Shown in pieces: positions 1-13,475 of a DNA stretch of 64,000 nt. The position numbers were made by a program, and so were the translations under genes. Under the pieces are notes generated by a model. The model was given only the letters and a program-made list of their open reading frames with translations, ran no database searches and had not been told where the DNA came from. Every line of letters starts with the position of its first letter. Within the stretch, counting starts at the first letter, position 1. The DNA comes from Owenia fusiformis (Eukaryota; Annelida; Polychaeta; Sabellida; Oweniidae). The stretch covers positions 37,072,062 to 37,136,061 of the forward strand of contig CAIIXF020000011.1 of the NCBI GenBank assembly GCA_903813345.2, written 5' to 3'.

Positions 1-560
1 TATATGGTGACTTCCAGAAGCTATACAGGGGCCCCCAGTAGCCCCCAGAATCTATACAGTGGCCCCTAGTGCCCCCTTAAAGCTATATGGTGGCCCCCAG
101 AAGCATATCCAGGGGCCCCTAGTAGCCCCCAGAAGCTATTTGGTGGTCCCCAGTGGCTCCAAGAAGCTTTACAGTGGCCCCCAAAAGCTATACAGGGGCC
201 CCTAGTGGCCCCAAGAAGCTATATGGTAGGCCCCAGAAGTTATATGATGGCACCCAGAAGCTATATGGTGGCCCCCAGTAGCCGCCAGAAGGCATCCGGT
301 GGCCCCCAGAAACTATATGGTAGCCCCCAGAAGCTGTACGGTGGCCCCCAATGGCCCCAAGAAACAAGACAGGGGCCCAGAGAAGCTATACGGTGGCTCC
401 CAAAAACTATATGGTGGCCCCCCAGTGTCCCCAAGAAGCTAAACAGAAGCTATACAGGGGCCCCTAGTGGCCCAAAAAAGCTATACCATGGCCTTATACA
501 GGAGCCCCCAGTAGACCCCAGAAACCATACGAGGGCCCCCAGTGGCCCAAGAAGCCCAAA
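1..560. repeat. GC-rich minisatellite (degenerate ~20-30 bp unit)
   Basis: Many degenerate copies of a unit around 'cccccagaagctatatggtg' run head to tail from the window edge, with short forms such as 'tacaggggcccctagtggcc'. A separated remnant lies at about 675-735. The open reading frame across 205-570 is only the repeat read through in a stop-poor frame: it starts at GTG and has no domain. The array extends beyond the left edge. Confidence 0.85.
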
Positions 561-1073
561 TTTTCACTGACAAAAAATTCACGATGTTGTCAATCTGAAA
601 TGTTTCATGGCCATTAAATTTCACTGTTAGAGAAATATCCAATTGAATTCAATGTTAAATCAAATATTCACAGTGCCTTTAAAACCTATACGATGGCACC
701 CAGCGGCCCCCAGAAGCTATACAGGGCCCCCCAGTAGTCTGATTGCTCAGATGAGGAAAGCCAATCAATGCTTAAAATTTAAACATTATGCCAAAATCTA
801 GACTATGCCAACCTCTCTATTGTATAATTACATTAGATTTTATTATGATGCATGTTGTTCTAAATGCCAAAGTCTAGACTATATAACAACCTCGACTACT
901 GTATGAATTCATTAGATTTCACTTGATATACATGTATATAGTAAATATAAAATATGCAGTGTCCTATATATTAGTGTAATACTATATACTAGTTTAAGAA
1001 TCAACTATATGAAGAAATGTTGAAAATTAGCAAAATAATGCATCTCTACGGTAACAAATAGTGTTCTGTTACT

Positions 1074-1087
1074 GTTGCTATAGCAAC
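1074..1087. promoter_or_regulatory. Perfect palindromic X-box-like (RFX-type) motif
   Basis: The 14-mer GTTGCTATAGCAAC is a perfect palindrome and fits the RFX X-box consensus of two GTTGCY half sites. No gene start is visible nearby, and such palindromes also occur at MITE ends. A regulatory role is only a possibility. Confidence 0.3.
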
Positions 1088-1204
1088 GGATTAAGATTTT
1101 TTCTTGATTTTTGTCATACGTGTCAAGCATCATACTAAAACTAATTCCTGAAAATCTCAAGTTAATATATTAATCAGTATCTGAGATATGAGGGTGTCTT
1201 ATAG

Positions 1205-1233
1205 TACCCCCTGTATATTTTATCAGGGGGGTA
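1205..1233. repeat. Short inverted repeat (TACCCCCTG / CAGGGGGGTA)
   Basis: The arms at 1205-1213 and 1224-1233 are nearly perfect inverted copies around a 10-nt AT-rich spacer. It may be a hairpin or a remnant of a small element; no function is assigned. Confidence 0.4.
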
Positions 1234-1657
1234 TAAGAAATGCTCTGTAGAGAGTTGCCCAAGGGTGCCGCACCGGCATCTGGTGGTTTTGACGTCCCAA
1301 TCCTATATATATGTTGATAAGTTAAAAAAACATTGTAATCCGAAGAAAACGATTGAATGTCAAAATACCCTATATTTCTGCCAGACTATAACTTCAATAT
1401 TGCTAATTGCAAATACAGGTAGGGTGACCTTCAGCTACTTTAATTAATAACAGTATTAGATAGGCTTAGAAATTAATTTTGGAACTTTTCATGAAGAGTT
1501 GCATAATGAATTAATATATATACAGGTCCAAAACTCATTACACTTTGCCTACCTTAATACAAAAATTGATATGCAGTTCTGGGTTTATTGCACCTTAGGG
1601 CGTCTTAAGTGGCATAAGGTAATAGGTATAAGAGCCTCCGAGACACAAAGTAAAGAC

Positions 1658-2096
1658 TAGTGTTGTCGCGATGTGCCATAATCGTACATCGATGCATCGG
1701 CAATTTTCAGTAGTAAACATCGATGCACATCGCGATGTACATCGAGAAAAAGTCCGAGAAAAGTGCACTGAAATACCGAACGCTAATGCACTAAAATACA
1801 GAACGCTGGTTCATCCGGGAACTTCTAGTAACGGTGAAATGAAAAGATTAATGATTAATGGTTCATTTCGACTAGCTAAAACAGTTTTAAAGCGAAATAA
1901 TATCAGAAAACATTGGGAAATGAAATAAGACATGAGAAAGTTAAGCGATTTGCGTCAAAATAAGATAAGAAAGGGTGATTTTTAGCAAATGAATTTTTTT
2001 TAAAAACATCAATGTTTTGTTTCAGACATCGATGCATCGCCAAAATCAGCTTTGGCGATGTATATCGCGATGTATCGATTAATCGCGACAACACTA
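1658..2096. mobile_element. hAT-type MITE, 439 bp, with 8-bp target duplication
   Basis: The element starts TAGTGTTGTCGCGAT and ends with the exact inverse ATCGCGACAACACTA. It is flanked by the identical 8-mer GTAAAGAC at 1650-1657 and 2097-2104. Subterminal blocks of ATCGATGCATCG-type sequence are also inverted. An 8-bp duplication and a (C/T)AGTGTTG-like terminus are typical of the hAT superfamily. It has no transposase, so it is a non-autonomous copy. Small open frames inside it are not genes. Confidence 0.85.
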
Positions 2097-2965
2097 GTAA
2101 AGACCCCTCTTTTTACAACAATTGAGACATTTCAATCAGCCTATAATCTGAGAAAATGAATGAAACAATGAAGCAAGAGAACCTAATGCCTAAGTTGTAA
2201 TATAAATCTTAGTGCAACACAATCATCAATTTACCTTGAAGGTTAATCAGGTTATATGCTCCTACTGTGATCTCCTTAGAGTAATATAGAAGGCAATTTC
2301 CAACTTCACACTTGTCAGGTTCACTGTTTTAAGTTGTCGAGAAATCATTATTCAATTTCCCTAGTCTTGTAACAAATCTCAGACTTTCTTGATTGGGTTA
2401 CTTTAAAACAATCAAGAGACTGGGTCAGGATGAACAATCAATATGAAAAAAGGCATGTTTCCAAGTTTTCATTACAAATGCGTTAAGGAGTTCGAGACGC
2501 GTGTGCTCCTTGCGTTTATTCATTTACAATTTGTTACAGATACTGAATGTCGAACACAGATATCAAACACCTGTTTTGATAAAACAATGTTATAACAATA
2601 TGTTACATAACAATCCTTACTAGATTGTAGATACATCTCTTGAAAGCCCATGGTATAAAGGAGTCAAAACAACTGAAAAAATCTACATCATTGTCTATAT
2701 GTGAGGAAATTGAAAAGAGGAATGGAAAATAGGCCATCCATTCTAACCGATTAAATATTACATTGAGAACATGAAGGAATATCAACCTCATTTTTCCACA
2801 ACCCCACCTAATCAAACAAAAAACTTCACTCTGTGGAATAATAAACCCATGATTGAATGGTGATTGAATGGACTAGGTCAATTATCAGTCATTTTTCAAT
2901 AAAAATTATAATTTCGATATTAGGGAATTTCACAATGAATAAAGTAATATGCAAAGACAAGACAG

Positions 2966-3145
2966 GCCTGTAGTCAATGGGGTTTGAGCGAACCCCCTCG
3001 CCAAAAATTCTTTTGAAATCATGCAGTTTTTTCACCATTCTGAGCACTTTTCAAAGTGATTTTGACCCTTTTTGGGCCAAAGTAGTGAGAAGTGAACCCC
3101 CTGAAATTTTTAAAAAGTGACCTCCAGGCTAAGGGACTACAGAGA
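2966..3145 (-). repeat. Copy of the CAGGCCCGTAGCC-type MITE family
   Basis: It reads as the reverse of the copy at 57078-57276, sharing blocks around 'catgcagttttttcaccatt' and 'gagcactttt' and ending near an AGGCCTGTAGTC terminus. Other pieces of the family are at 30274-30400, 31490-31560, 33252-33356 and inside 18780-18910 and 22255-24230. Confidence 0.6.
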
Positions 3146-6100
3146 TGGTAATGCAACTTTAATGATCAAAAGGTTTTACTCCAACAAAGAGGAGGGAGCC
3201 GAGGCTTTGTGAAATTAGTTTTACAAAATACATTGATATATTGCTTCAGTATAGCCCCTAAGAGGTGATTATTTGTGATTATTGGTTTATGCAGATAAGG
3301 GATTATTATTGACTTAATATTTAACACTAATGAATGGAAAATGTTTTTCTATCCAGATACACAATCAGGAAATTGGGAAGCTGTTTGTAGACTTTGATAA
3401 CAGTAGAAAATTAAACTGAGGTTGTATTACTATTCTAACCCAACAAGTTGAAGTAGAGCAAAGTGGTTCTCCAAGCATGAATGCAATAATATATTGCACC
3501 CAGTTGATCATTTGAAAATTACCTTGCAACCAGTTGCAAATGATATTAGCACCAACAATTTTACTCATCCCAAAAATCTGGAGAAATATGAATATTTCCA
3601 CTAATTTGGACACTCCAAGCTTTAGACAAATGGGTTGTACCCCTTGACCAAAAATCTGGGGAAACGGTCTTAAAATCTGATATCATTCACTTGTTTATTA
3701 TAAACCTTTTTAAAACTTTTTGACAGAATTTACAAAAGAATGTTTCCCCTCGATCATCTACTCAACAGGAAGGGGGAAAAATAAAAAGTGCAAACAGTAA
3801 GTACCTTATACAAATAACTGTCCAATAAGGTAAACTTTATACTTGGTTGTTGACAGAATAATGCAATGTTTTCATGACCTTCCAAGATTTCAGAACCATT
3901 GCAGATGAAAGAGATCTTGGTATCACAGAGAAAATAAAATCCATACTAACCCAATGAAAATAGTTTGCAGTCATGCAACAGTCTTGTAAAAAGTGGAGTA
4001 TCAAAATATCTTAACGCAGAATACGATGACCTGTTTTGAAATCCATATCTGAATTATTCAGAAATCCTATTAAATCAGTTATTTCATAAAGGAAAATTCA
4101 TGGAGAAATAGATGAGAATATAGGATTTCAATATTTTGGAGGGGTATAACATGAAATGTTACCCAGTTCTTATCAACTTGGTTTGATACATTGCAAATGG
4201 GCTGGAAATTGACAGGTAGGTGAAACCCCTAGGTATGGTATTAATGAGCCCCAAGACCAATATAGAAGATAACAAAAAATAAACCCTGAGTCGAGATAAG
4301 ATATGGGTTATCAAATTTCATATTCCATGAACGATATGATAATGATCCCTCAGTAGGGTACACTTCCTTTATTTATTAGCTAGGTCACATATACTCACAT
4401 CAAACACATGTATCACGTCAGACTAGGAGAACATGGTAAACTTACACCCTTTTTATGTGATATATACCTGTGTGTCATATGAGAAAGAATTATGCAAGAT
4501 CAAACAGAGTTTGGATATATAACCTATCTTAGATGCATGAAACATTATTATATTACTATAACAATTGTGTAAAATACTGTTGCAAAAGGTCTTTTTTACT
4601 GAATATTGAGCACTCAACAGCTCATAATGGATCAAATTGAAAAAAGCATGTAATTTCATTTAAAATGTTAAAAGATCAAAATGAACTGAGTTACACACAT
4701 GAGTTATAATAACCCCGAGGGTATTGGCTTACACTTTATGACTATAGAATGCTAAATCACATGTTATATAAAATAAGTTGTATTTTATTTTAAATTGTAA
4801 AAGGGTTCAATATTAGTTAACTTGATTGAACTCTAGTTTTCTATGACTCAAAATATGAAAATAAGTTAAATAAATATGAAAGTACAAAAGTGATGAAAAG
4901 TTAAGAGTACAACAGTTACTGCTTATAAGGAAACAAACCTCCAACATCTCAAACAAATTGATTTATTGTGATTGAAACTTAGATTGAGATTTCGAAAATA
5001 TTTAAAGGGGGTTTTATTGCATAAGTTGTCCATGTATTTAAAAAGATTTCTGAAGGAACATGAAACATTATTAAAGGCTCCTATAAGGCACTGATTAATG
5101 CATAAACACATGAAAATTTCCTAAAGACAAGACCTAATAAATCAAGGTATACCATACAGGTATAAATCATGGGAATACTACAGTGTTGGTTAATTGGTTA
5201 AGTGTATGATTTATCACACTGTAACCTGGCAGAGGTTCTCACTTTACATTTGCTAACTTCACATATTCCCAAAAAAAAAACAATCATATTGTTCTTATTC
5301 TTCATAAAATATACTGTTGCCCTTTTGCCTGATCATTTTGCACATTGTCAATTCATCTCTCATTCTTTCATATTGGAGAGAAAAAGTTACGAAATCCATG
5401 ATATTTATTTCACAGGTAGCCAGTTAGCTAAAACAGGATCCTCTATAATGAGTAACATTGATAATTTTCCAAACAAGACAACTATATCAATCCCATGATC
5501 CTTTGATCATGCTTTCTTAACCATCCATTCTCATTGGTCAAGCAGAATTTCCCCACATGAATTCTCTATTCTGATTGGATCAAGAATTGAGCTGATTTCA
5601 TGGTATTCGGGGAATGTAGCTTTATTTCTAGGAGAATCTCCCTAATAAATGCTCCAACTGCACATTAAATATTTTATCTCTATCTCTCTTCTAAGCTCCT
5701 TAAGAAAGACCCTGGTTGAGGGCAGTGAAAACTAAATATTTGTTTGCTATCATAAGATTCACTTGATTAATGAGCCTTAATTATTTACATTTGAGTTAAA
5801 ATAAGATAAACTCTAATTTAAGTTATTCACAAAATGATAAATGATCATTTTCTTTTTACCATAGAACATCTTATTTTCTGAAAATCTATTAACTGATATA
5901 TGATCAGCTTAGGTAAGAAATGTTAGTAATTAACATAAAGCTTAAAACATAACCAAAAGCTTCGCTACTAGTCCTACCTTAAAATCTTATATTTCATTAT
6001 AAACCAAGGACAGAGGTAATATTGTATTAGCATTACAAAATGAAGATAATACCCAAACTCTAATTTCACTGGCCTTACTATACTCCTTGCTGACATCCTA

Positions 6101-6479
6101 AGTATCTTTCTGTAGTATTTTAAATGTGGAAGTACATGAGAAGAGTGGAGTAGTGAAATTGTTAAGAATATAAAACATACCAATGTTTATCACCACTTCG
6201 TTTCTAAGTCTTCGGCAATATGGAGAACTATGTAGTTTCTTTGGTTAGGGTGAAGGTATTGTTTTCATAAAATTTAAAAGTACATTTATACATCCAAACG
6301 CCTGATAAAGGTACTATATGGTAAGGTACAGTGCAAGAATTTATCTGGAAGTTAATTTGAAGTCCATTGCATATTTCCACTTTAATTAACATATCCGAAG
6401 AATATTTCTTTACAAAAATCTCAAATGGATGAATGTAACACTCCCATTTAGCTTTAGTTTATTATTAAATGTTACTTAC
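3146..6479. other. Non-coding AT-rich sequence (intron of the TMTC gene)
   Basis: I see no coding exon with plausible splice borders here. By position it should be intron 2 of the minus-strand TMTC gene, whose next exon lies further left and was not recognised in this window. Confidence 0.5.
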
Positions 6480-6657
6480 TGCTTCTGTGTGTATAGGATG
6501 TACAGCGAATAGCAGTGATGTCACAAAGGATGGTAGGAGACAGTCAAATACCAAACCATGGCATAGATTGAGTAATAGGATGGTATTCACTGCATGGAGG
6601 CATATGTTCACGATATGGTATCCAACTGGATGTAATCCATGGACTAGATAGTTCAAT
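6480..6657 (-). CDS. TMTC1: TMTC1-like coding exon 2
   Basis: It starts with A to complete AGA (Arg) and encodes LNYLVHGLHPVGYH, two hydrophobic helices and LLFAVHPIHTEA, then a GTAAGT donor. The 178-nt length keeps the frame. Confidence 0.85.
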
Positions 6658-9600
6658 CTGGAAAATGAAAATATGTAACTTAATATAAACCAATTTCTTA
6701 TTTACTTTATTATTGAGTTGTTAAAGTAGACTTGTATGAAGTCTCAGGTTCTCTTACTGTACATTTTCATTGGGGAAAGAAGGACATTCGCTGACCTATA
6801 TTTTTGTATTTTTAAAAAGTAGGTCACTGAATTTTCTGAATTTTCATACATACAGAAGATAATTAATCCTAAACTAATAGTCTAGGTACATTCGTGTTCG
6901 TTTTAATCAAAACTGAAAGAAGTAGACAACATATGGAATGAGTACATGATTGTATGTAAATAACTAAAGAATATATAATAGAAACATGTGAATCATGGTA
7001 TCAACATGAAAAATAGTGGTTGGAAGACTGACTCGCGTTTTACTCGCATTTGTCCTAAAAATCAATTGATCGAGTTGAAAACTTGAACTCACGATTTGAA
7101 ATTTTTACCAAAAAAATATTTTTCACTCGTTTTCACCTTACCTTGACTCGCGATTCGTCTCTCCTATTCGCAATTTCCATGCTTATACATGTAGTTGTAA
7201 TGTTCTGCTTAATCTGTATAGAACCCAACTTATTTTCTATTTAATGCCATGCGCGGAAGACAAACATACTTGGATTTTATTCTGCCTTCGTTATTTTTAT
7301 GCAAAAGTTTCATTTCCGGTTTGATGCATTCTGGGAATATATATTTTACAATCTATAGGGGACTAGGGGTGAACTTTAACGATATATAGGGATGTGCAAT
7401 ACGATTTAGACAATAAAAAGTATAGAGGCACTTGAAAGACTTGATCAAATTGATGAATTCTGCCGCTACTTGGGAAACTGAAATCGAAAGTAACTCAACT
7501 AAGTCAAATCGCAAATATAATCGTGGTTTTTCATGGCCCACTCGAGTGGAGATTTTCAGGCGAGTCCGACCACTAATGCAAAAAATATCACCACTTGCCA
7601 TTTGCTACAAACACCAAATCCTTAACACATCCACCTAATGCCTAATGCCGAATAATATTATGCCGAATATGTCACCAATTATGGTAGCGATATGGAATGA
7701 ATACAGAATTTCTAGTAACAGCTAGATAACAGAAAAATACTTTCATTTTCTGCCTGGCCTGACAAAACACACGAAATAATTTCAACAGGAAAATTGATTA
7801 GCACAAATAAACTGAGCCTCTCCTCTATTAAGGCACTGACCATGAAGGCCATTCTCCAAATCCATATGTCCATCTTCATTCTATCTCCCTTTAAAGCTTA
7901 AGACAGGGAAATTGATACATTTGGAGAATGCTCAAAGGGTAATTTCTCCCCTGACTATTGTATATTAGAAATTGTCTAATATTCACAGACAATCTATAAA
8001 TCACAACAGCCTTTATTGATCTGGACAAAGCAGCTAATAAAACCTTAGATGAGCAAAATATGTGAGAAAATAATCAACTCCTAACTTTACTATGTTAAAT
8101 TCATAAAGATAATGCCTGAAAATTTGGAAATTCAATTCGAATTAAGAAGCTTAAAGACCATCTCAATGAGAACACCTCAAAAATGACCCATTTCGAACAT
8201 TTTTCGAAAATTCACAAATAACCCAATGTGAACATTTTTTCCTTGATAATAATAACACCTCACTAATGAACACTTGAGAACCAATGCGAACACTTTAATA
8301 GTGACAAAATGAAAACTCCCCTCTAATCACATAATGAGACCAACATAACATCATAACCAAAATACCCCTCGGGTGTTGTCTCTAAAATATACACCTCAAT
8401 TTCATTTTGTACAATTTTATTCAAACGTCACATTATATTAAAATAAAAAGACAATCAGTAACAGGTTTGTATTGCAAAGTATTATACCCAAAGGAGAAGC
8501 CTTGCAATATGCTACACTTATGTTACTACAACCATATTAACTTAATCAGTTTGTAACATCTTAACAAGAAAAACATGAAGAAACGTAAACCAATCAATGA
8601 GGCAGAAAACATGTGTTCTTGCTTTGGAAACATTCACACCTTGGTAGAAATATACACAGGCTTTCATTTGCCTACCCCGGGTTGTCTAACTGGTCATGGT
8701 TATTCAACTCCATTTCTCAAAAATACCAGACTTTCTGGCATTTTCACAATTTGATGGGTTAAACATATTCATATGTTTATTTCTTGCTATTTTCTCTTCT
8801 TTTTACCAAGACGTTGAATTATCAATGTAACCAACATTCGTTTCTCTCAGTAAATGTACATGTTACACTTCAATGCATTTCTATGGTCTTTAGAGAGACT
8901 GATCTTGTTAGGTTTCATGGTTGATCTGGATCTGGGAGGTTTGGCGATTGACCTTTCGAAGGAAGTCAATAACCAACAGAAAAAATTGAGATCGAGTTTT
9001 CAGATGACTGGCTTGTCAATATTTTCAGAAGAATATGTAAAAAGAGTGAGCTTAACACTGATTAAACAGACAAGTAAACGTTAAACAGACAATAAATCGG
9101 ATTGAAACTGAAATACTTCAAGAATGATCATTAGTAAAAATGGTCTCAAAAAGTATGATAAACTCGAGTCGACATGTAAAAATACAATTTCTATTTATTG
9201 TGTACTATACAGTAGATCTATAATAACAATGTCTCATTGTTAACAATATCAGACTCATAGATTTTTACACAAAATAAATGTATTTGTTATTGTTGTACTT
9301 GTTAGAAATAATGAGATTGTGAATATTGGAGCCATTTATTGACCCGCTCTATTGATGGAAATTGCACATGTAATTAAATAAATAGATCACTAAATGGCAC
9401 TAAATGAATGCTGGAGAATACTGGCAAACATATTCCATATGGAATTGGCCATTTTCTTAGCATTACAGCTTGGCCAATTATCTCTATTTGCATGGCTTGT
9501 TTCTTCTAGCCTTGAATTATATATGGTGTTAGTATCACTTTTACCCTGGAGCCTAGAGTCCAGGGGCTGTGAATTGGTACGATACTCCAATCCAGATAAA

Positions 9601-12020
9601 TTTTATCTTTTGGTATAAAAATCTTGGATTCCTAATCCAAAATCTTATCTAAATAGGACAAAATAATACAATGAAACCTGTAAATGCAACACCTCTAGAT
9701 CGGAACACCTCTGTTAGTGGAACACTTTGCAGAGTCCCAAGACCACCTGACTAAATGTTCAACAAGGCAGTAATATGCAAAATGTCACCACCGGCCATTT
9801 GTTACCTCTTAGAGGTAGCAAAGGTGTTCCACTTGGACAGGTTGAAGGATGCTTTGTCTATGTCTATGTCAATAATCTGTGATAGGGAGTAAGTTACTGT
9901 CCCACCCTGTTAACACTACATGTACATGGACATGTAGATATAAAAGATACAGGTTTGTGTAAAAAAAGGTGGTAACCAATTTCTACATATCAGGAAGATG
10001 TGCATACGGAAAGAAAATCGAAATGCTAATTGCAGTTTTTTATCTGTCAATTAACGTACCATGACTCTTGGTTGGTTGTTTGATTGGATGGCTGTATGGC
10101 AAGACTGAGCTGGGTCAGCTGGGTGGAAGGTCTTTTAGATATGGCTAAATGTAATATGACTTAATCAAAGATAGACAAATCAAATATATACTTAAGGAGT
10201 TTATGCTACGAGATTAATAATCTGAATCGTGACATAAATAACCTGAAATAATGAACGGAAGATATGAAATTCAGTATAAACCTTAGTTCAACGTCGTTAA
10301 ACTCAATAACAGCGTTCTTTACTATTAGGAATTTTCTCGGGCCGTTATTGGTTTTAACCTCCTTACTATTCTTTCCTTTATTGCAAGTTCTGGATCTATC
10401 CAAACCATTTTTCTGCAATAACATGCAACTGATACTTGACAACAATATAAAAACACATAAAATCAAGCGATTTAACACAATATTATTGTGTTAAATGTTC
10501 ATTTATACTAGTAAAATGAGGCTACACTTACCAATCTCTAAAATGACATTTCCACATGTCTGTCATTGTGTCTGTTCGTCAGCGGGTGTCCCGGGTTAAA
10601 TTAAACTATTGGCGGAACGAAATTGTTGTCAAATAGATTGATAATTATTATCGCGATTACTCAGGATAAAAAGATCAATTTTGAGGATAACAGGTATCTT
10701 TGATTGATTTATATGGCGCGTGTATACACGCAAATTAGTTATGAATTGCAAACGTATTGTTTGTTAATGCAGTGCTGCAATGATGGTTAATTTCTGATAC
10801 GATTTGCAATTTCGATGTTACCAGAACTGACCGACAAAATGATCATGGAGGTTAGACCTAGCCAGGGCCATAAGACATGTCAGATAAGAAACGAGGCCTA
10901 GGCTAGGTCTAATGTTGTTGGACTATATAAACCTAAACAAGGTTAGACTTTGAATTAGAATTCAGCTCTACGTAAACCTCACGGACATCTAATACGTTCT
11001 TCGAACTGCCCTGGAACTATATCTATACCAGGACTGGCATCCAGATCCAAGTATTTTTCAAGACCGCCGACTCTCGTTGGGCTATTTATCCCGATTGACT
11101 CAGTTGTTCATATAAATTTACGTACCTTAGATGCTTTGTAATCGACGTAGATAGAAAACATTGTTTCCTAAATTGTTCTGAAAAGCGATAATTATTACTA
11201 AATGTACTTTGAACAGGTCGACTGACCAAAAAGTCGGACTTCTGGCACAAGGTCACGTGACCAAATAGAATTTGTTTAGATAAAATTGATGACGTCACCG
11301 CCATCGGTGTAGGTCAGGTCAAAAGTCATCCATCTTGCCATTTGCCCCGCGTATTCTTACCAGTTGACAAAAAACGATGAAATCACGTTAAAAATAAAAT
11401 ATACACATTAAAATTGAGGTTTATTGAAATATGACAAGACTCCATTGAATACAGCTGTGCAATTTACAGTCACCAAGATGAGCTAATTTCGGTGAGATTC
11501 TGGAATTAAAAAAGGTAAGCCCTTCCGGTTTCCCAACTTCAAGTATTTGAAATCCCAGAATTTCGCCAGAAACATTCTCTCTGACTGTGGTAAACCTGAA
11601 CTGGACTGGAGATAGTCTACTCACTTACCTGAAAGTTAGAACACACAACGGCCTGTACGATTTATGACTAGTATTGTCCGACATTGATTTTCCCCAGAAG
11701 TCATTTTTAAACACCTGTGACAGACTGCCATTTGGACTGACATCTTGATTATTTTTGATTGCAAAAATGTCATCATGAACAAGTTCACCTTTGACACTGT
11801 TCAGGTAGCACGCTATTGCAGCGAATGTCACGAAGAAATATCCAACTAAAATATAGCCATTGTTTTCTTTGAAGTCTCTTGAAGATTTTTGTTTATGAAT
11901 GTTGTTATTGTTGAGAGTTTTTGTGCCATTTTGGTGATGTTTTGTCCAATTTTGATTTGAGTTTCTCCGATTTACCGCCATGGTTTGTTTTGATTTTGAT
12001 GCGCATCGTAGTCTGCGCAT
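6480..12020 (-). CDS. TMTC1: TMTC1-like protein O-mannosyltransferase (first two coding exons, partial)
   Basis: TMTC proteins are ER multi-pass membrane proteins with C-terminal TPR repeats that add O-mannose to cadherins. Two exons are seen. Exon 1 is 12020-11629 (ATG at 12020-12018, donor AG|GTAAG) and exon 2 is 6657-6480 (acceptor CAG, donor GCA|GTAAGT). They join in frame across a split Arg codon. The joined protein has a polar, Asn-rich N-terminus, a membrane segment at about residues 56-73, and the luminal HDD motif at about 82-84 that carries the GT-C family acidic residues. These are followed by NDFWGKSM and SHKSYRPLCVLTFR, and exon 2 adds hydrophobic helices ending FAVHPIHTEA. The SHKSYRPLCVLTF block is closest, from memory, to TMTC1 among TMTC1-4, so the paralogue call is moderate. 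A second in-frame ATG at 11981 (MAVNRR) could be the real start. The rest of the gene lies left of the window. It is head to head with cortactin. Confidence 0.85.
7573..7692 (+). repeat. Copy of the 'ATGTCACCAC...CCATTTG' short repeat family
   Basis: It matches the copies at 48790-48930, 49262-49412 and 62727-62861: a head of 'atatcaccacttgccatttg', a middle of 'accaaat/ccgaa' words and a tail of 'atatgtcaccaattatggta'. Here it is degenerate. It is probably a short non-autonomous element. Confidence 0.55.
9671..9844. repeat. GAAACCTGTAAAG-type MITE with a nested repeat
   Basis: The left end is 'atgaaacctgtaaatgcaac' and the right end 'ttccacttggacaggtt', with internal 'ggaacacct' words. A second copy is at 39311-39470. 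A fragment of the ATGTCACCAC family (about 9757-9808) is inserted inside it. The 'GAACACCT' words and 'AAACCTGT' end resemble the element at 22823-24080. Confidence 0.6.
11629..12020 (-). CDS. TMTC1: TMTC1-like coding exon 1
   Basis: It encodes the N-terminal cytosolic tail, transmembrane helix 1 and the start of the first luminal loop with the HDD motif. It ends in phase 2 (TTC AG|GTAAG). Confidence 0.85.
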
Positions 12021-13475
12021 TGAGACTTCCGTATTTGTTTTCCTATTTTTTCCCGGGGTTTCTGTTCAGACGATTGTAAACGTTCTTATTCCAGGTCCAA
12101 GGTACTGGTTTTGCTATTTTGAACAATAAATCATAAGAATACAGACCCTTAATGTTAAAATGATTAATGGAATTGTGACGGAAGATCCGATGCAAAGCGA
12201 GTTATAGAATCTTTTTCTTGTTGTTTTTCGTTTAGCGCCCGAGTCCAAATAGATCACGTGACCAACACGGAAGTACCAGGAAAAAGTAGAAAAGTTTTAT
12301 ATTTCTATTTGGGGAGAATACGTAAAAAATAGGTAATTATCATTCTTGATTTGACATTATATTTATGTTCAACATTCTTGTTTATCATTAGACTGGAGTT
12401 TTCACTCCTTTGTATAGCCATTTTCCTTTGAAATCGAAATAACGTGAATCACACCTCCTGTATTTCCTCAAGTCAAATAAAAATATCTGCTTTGAGTTTG
12501 AATCTGCATTGGGTGCTCGGATGCAGATACAGGGGGCAAGTATGCAATATTGTATAAAGACGATTCCCGAATGTGCTTCTCAGTTATACCATGATATTGC
12601 ATGATTCAAATAGTGTAGCCATTACTAAATATCTCGGACTCGGCTGTTGGTTTAACTTACTATTTCATGACCAATTTATTTTAATATGAATATTACCCGC
12701 CACTTTACCATTCATATTTGAATGATTTGGCCATAGAAATAGTAAGTTAATCCATGGGCTCTATCAGAGGTGGTAGAGACCATGGTTATTCCATCAGCCG
12801 TCAGTTGAACTTGAAAGTGACGCAAATACAATGTCGGAAGAAACTTGAATATCAGTTGTAAGCAACATCTTAGGACACATCAATAATTCAAGGGCAACAA
12901 TAATGAATGCCTAGCCGGGACTTTTGATTTTGGGGCTGGGAGCATTCCTTGTTCGCATGTGCAAACCTGTACTGCATATGCACACGGTAGTTTTGAAACA
13001 TTAATTCAATCCATTTAAACATGAAGTTTAACTTCAATTACAATTTAAAATCGTCAAAGAATAAATTTATGGAACGACCAGATAGGGGCATTTTCGAATA
13101 CTGAATTAAATCAGCTAAATCCCTGCTATGATTCACTGGGAAGCAACAGTATCATGGTATTAAAATCTAATTATATTCAAGGTATGATTATTCAAAGAGC
13201 AAAAAATCTAAATATCAAACATGTATGCTGCATCATTCTCTTTAGTAAGCATAGATTACATAATTTCAAAAGTTTACGCTTCCACAAATGAGACTGTTTT
13301 CTAGGTTTAATATTCGCTAATGGATTGAATAAACGTTTCAAAACTACAGTACATATATGTATGCAGTAAAACTTGCGGTTTTTAGATTTGATACTTTATG
13401 TCATATTCATGCGAGGAAAGGCAGGGAATCAGCATATTAATATGATCATTATAGTGTATGTGATTTACTTTCAGG
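12021..13475. promoter_or_regulatory. Shared head-to-head promoter region of TMTC and cortactin, plus cortactin 5' UTR intron
   Basis: The TMTC start (12020, minus) and the cortactin start (13476, plus) point away from each other. A likely non-coding first cortactin exon lies around 12240-12333, ending at a donor-like AATAG|GTAATT. The acceptor TTTCAG just before the cortactin ATG (13472-13474) implies a 5' UTR intron. An inverted repeat (arms GGTTTAACTTACTATTTC at about 12650 and its inverse near 12755) is a probable MITE inside that intron. The transcription start itself cannot be read. Confidence 0.5.

Noticed and set aside
205-570. 121-residue Pro/Ser/Tyr-rich open frame
   Set aside because: It is the minisatellite read in one frame, starts at GTG, and has no domain or splice context.
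7353-7638. Open frames on both strands, possible small gene
   Set aside because: They overlap a degenerate short repeat (7573-7692), have no recognisable domain and lie within the TMTC intron.
10206-10494. Overlapping open frames on both strands
   Set aside because: No splice sites in phase, no domains, and hydrophobic composition typical of AT-rich noise.
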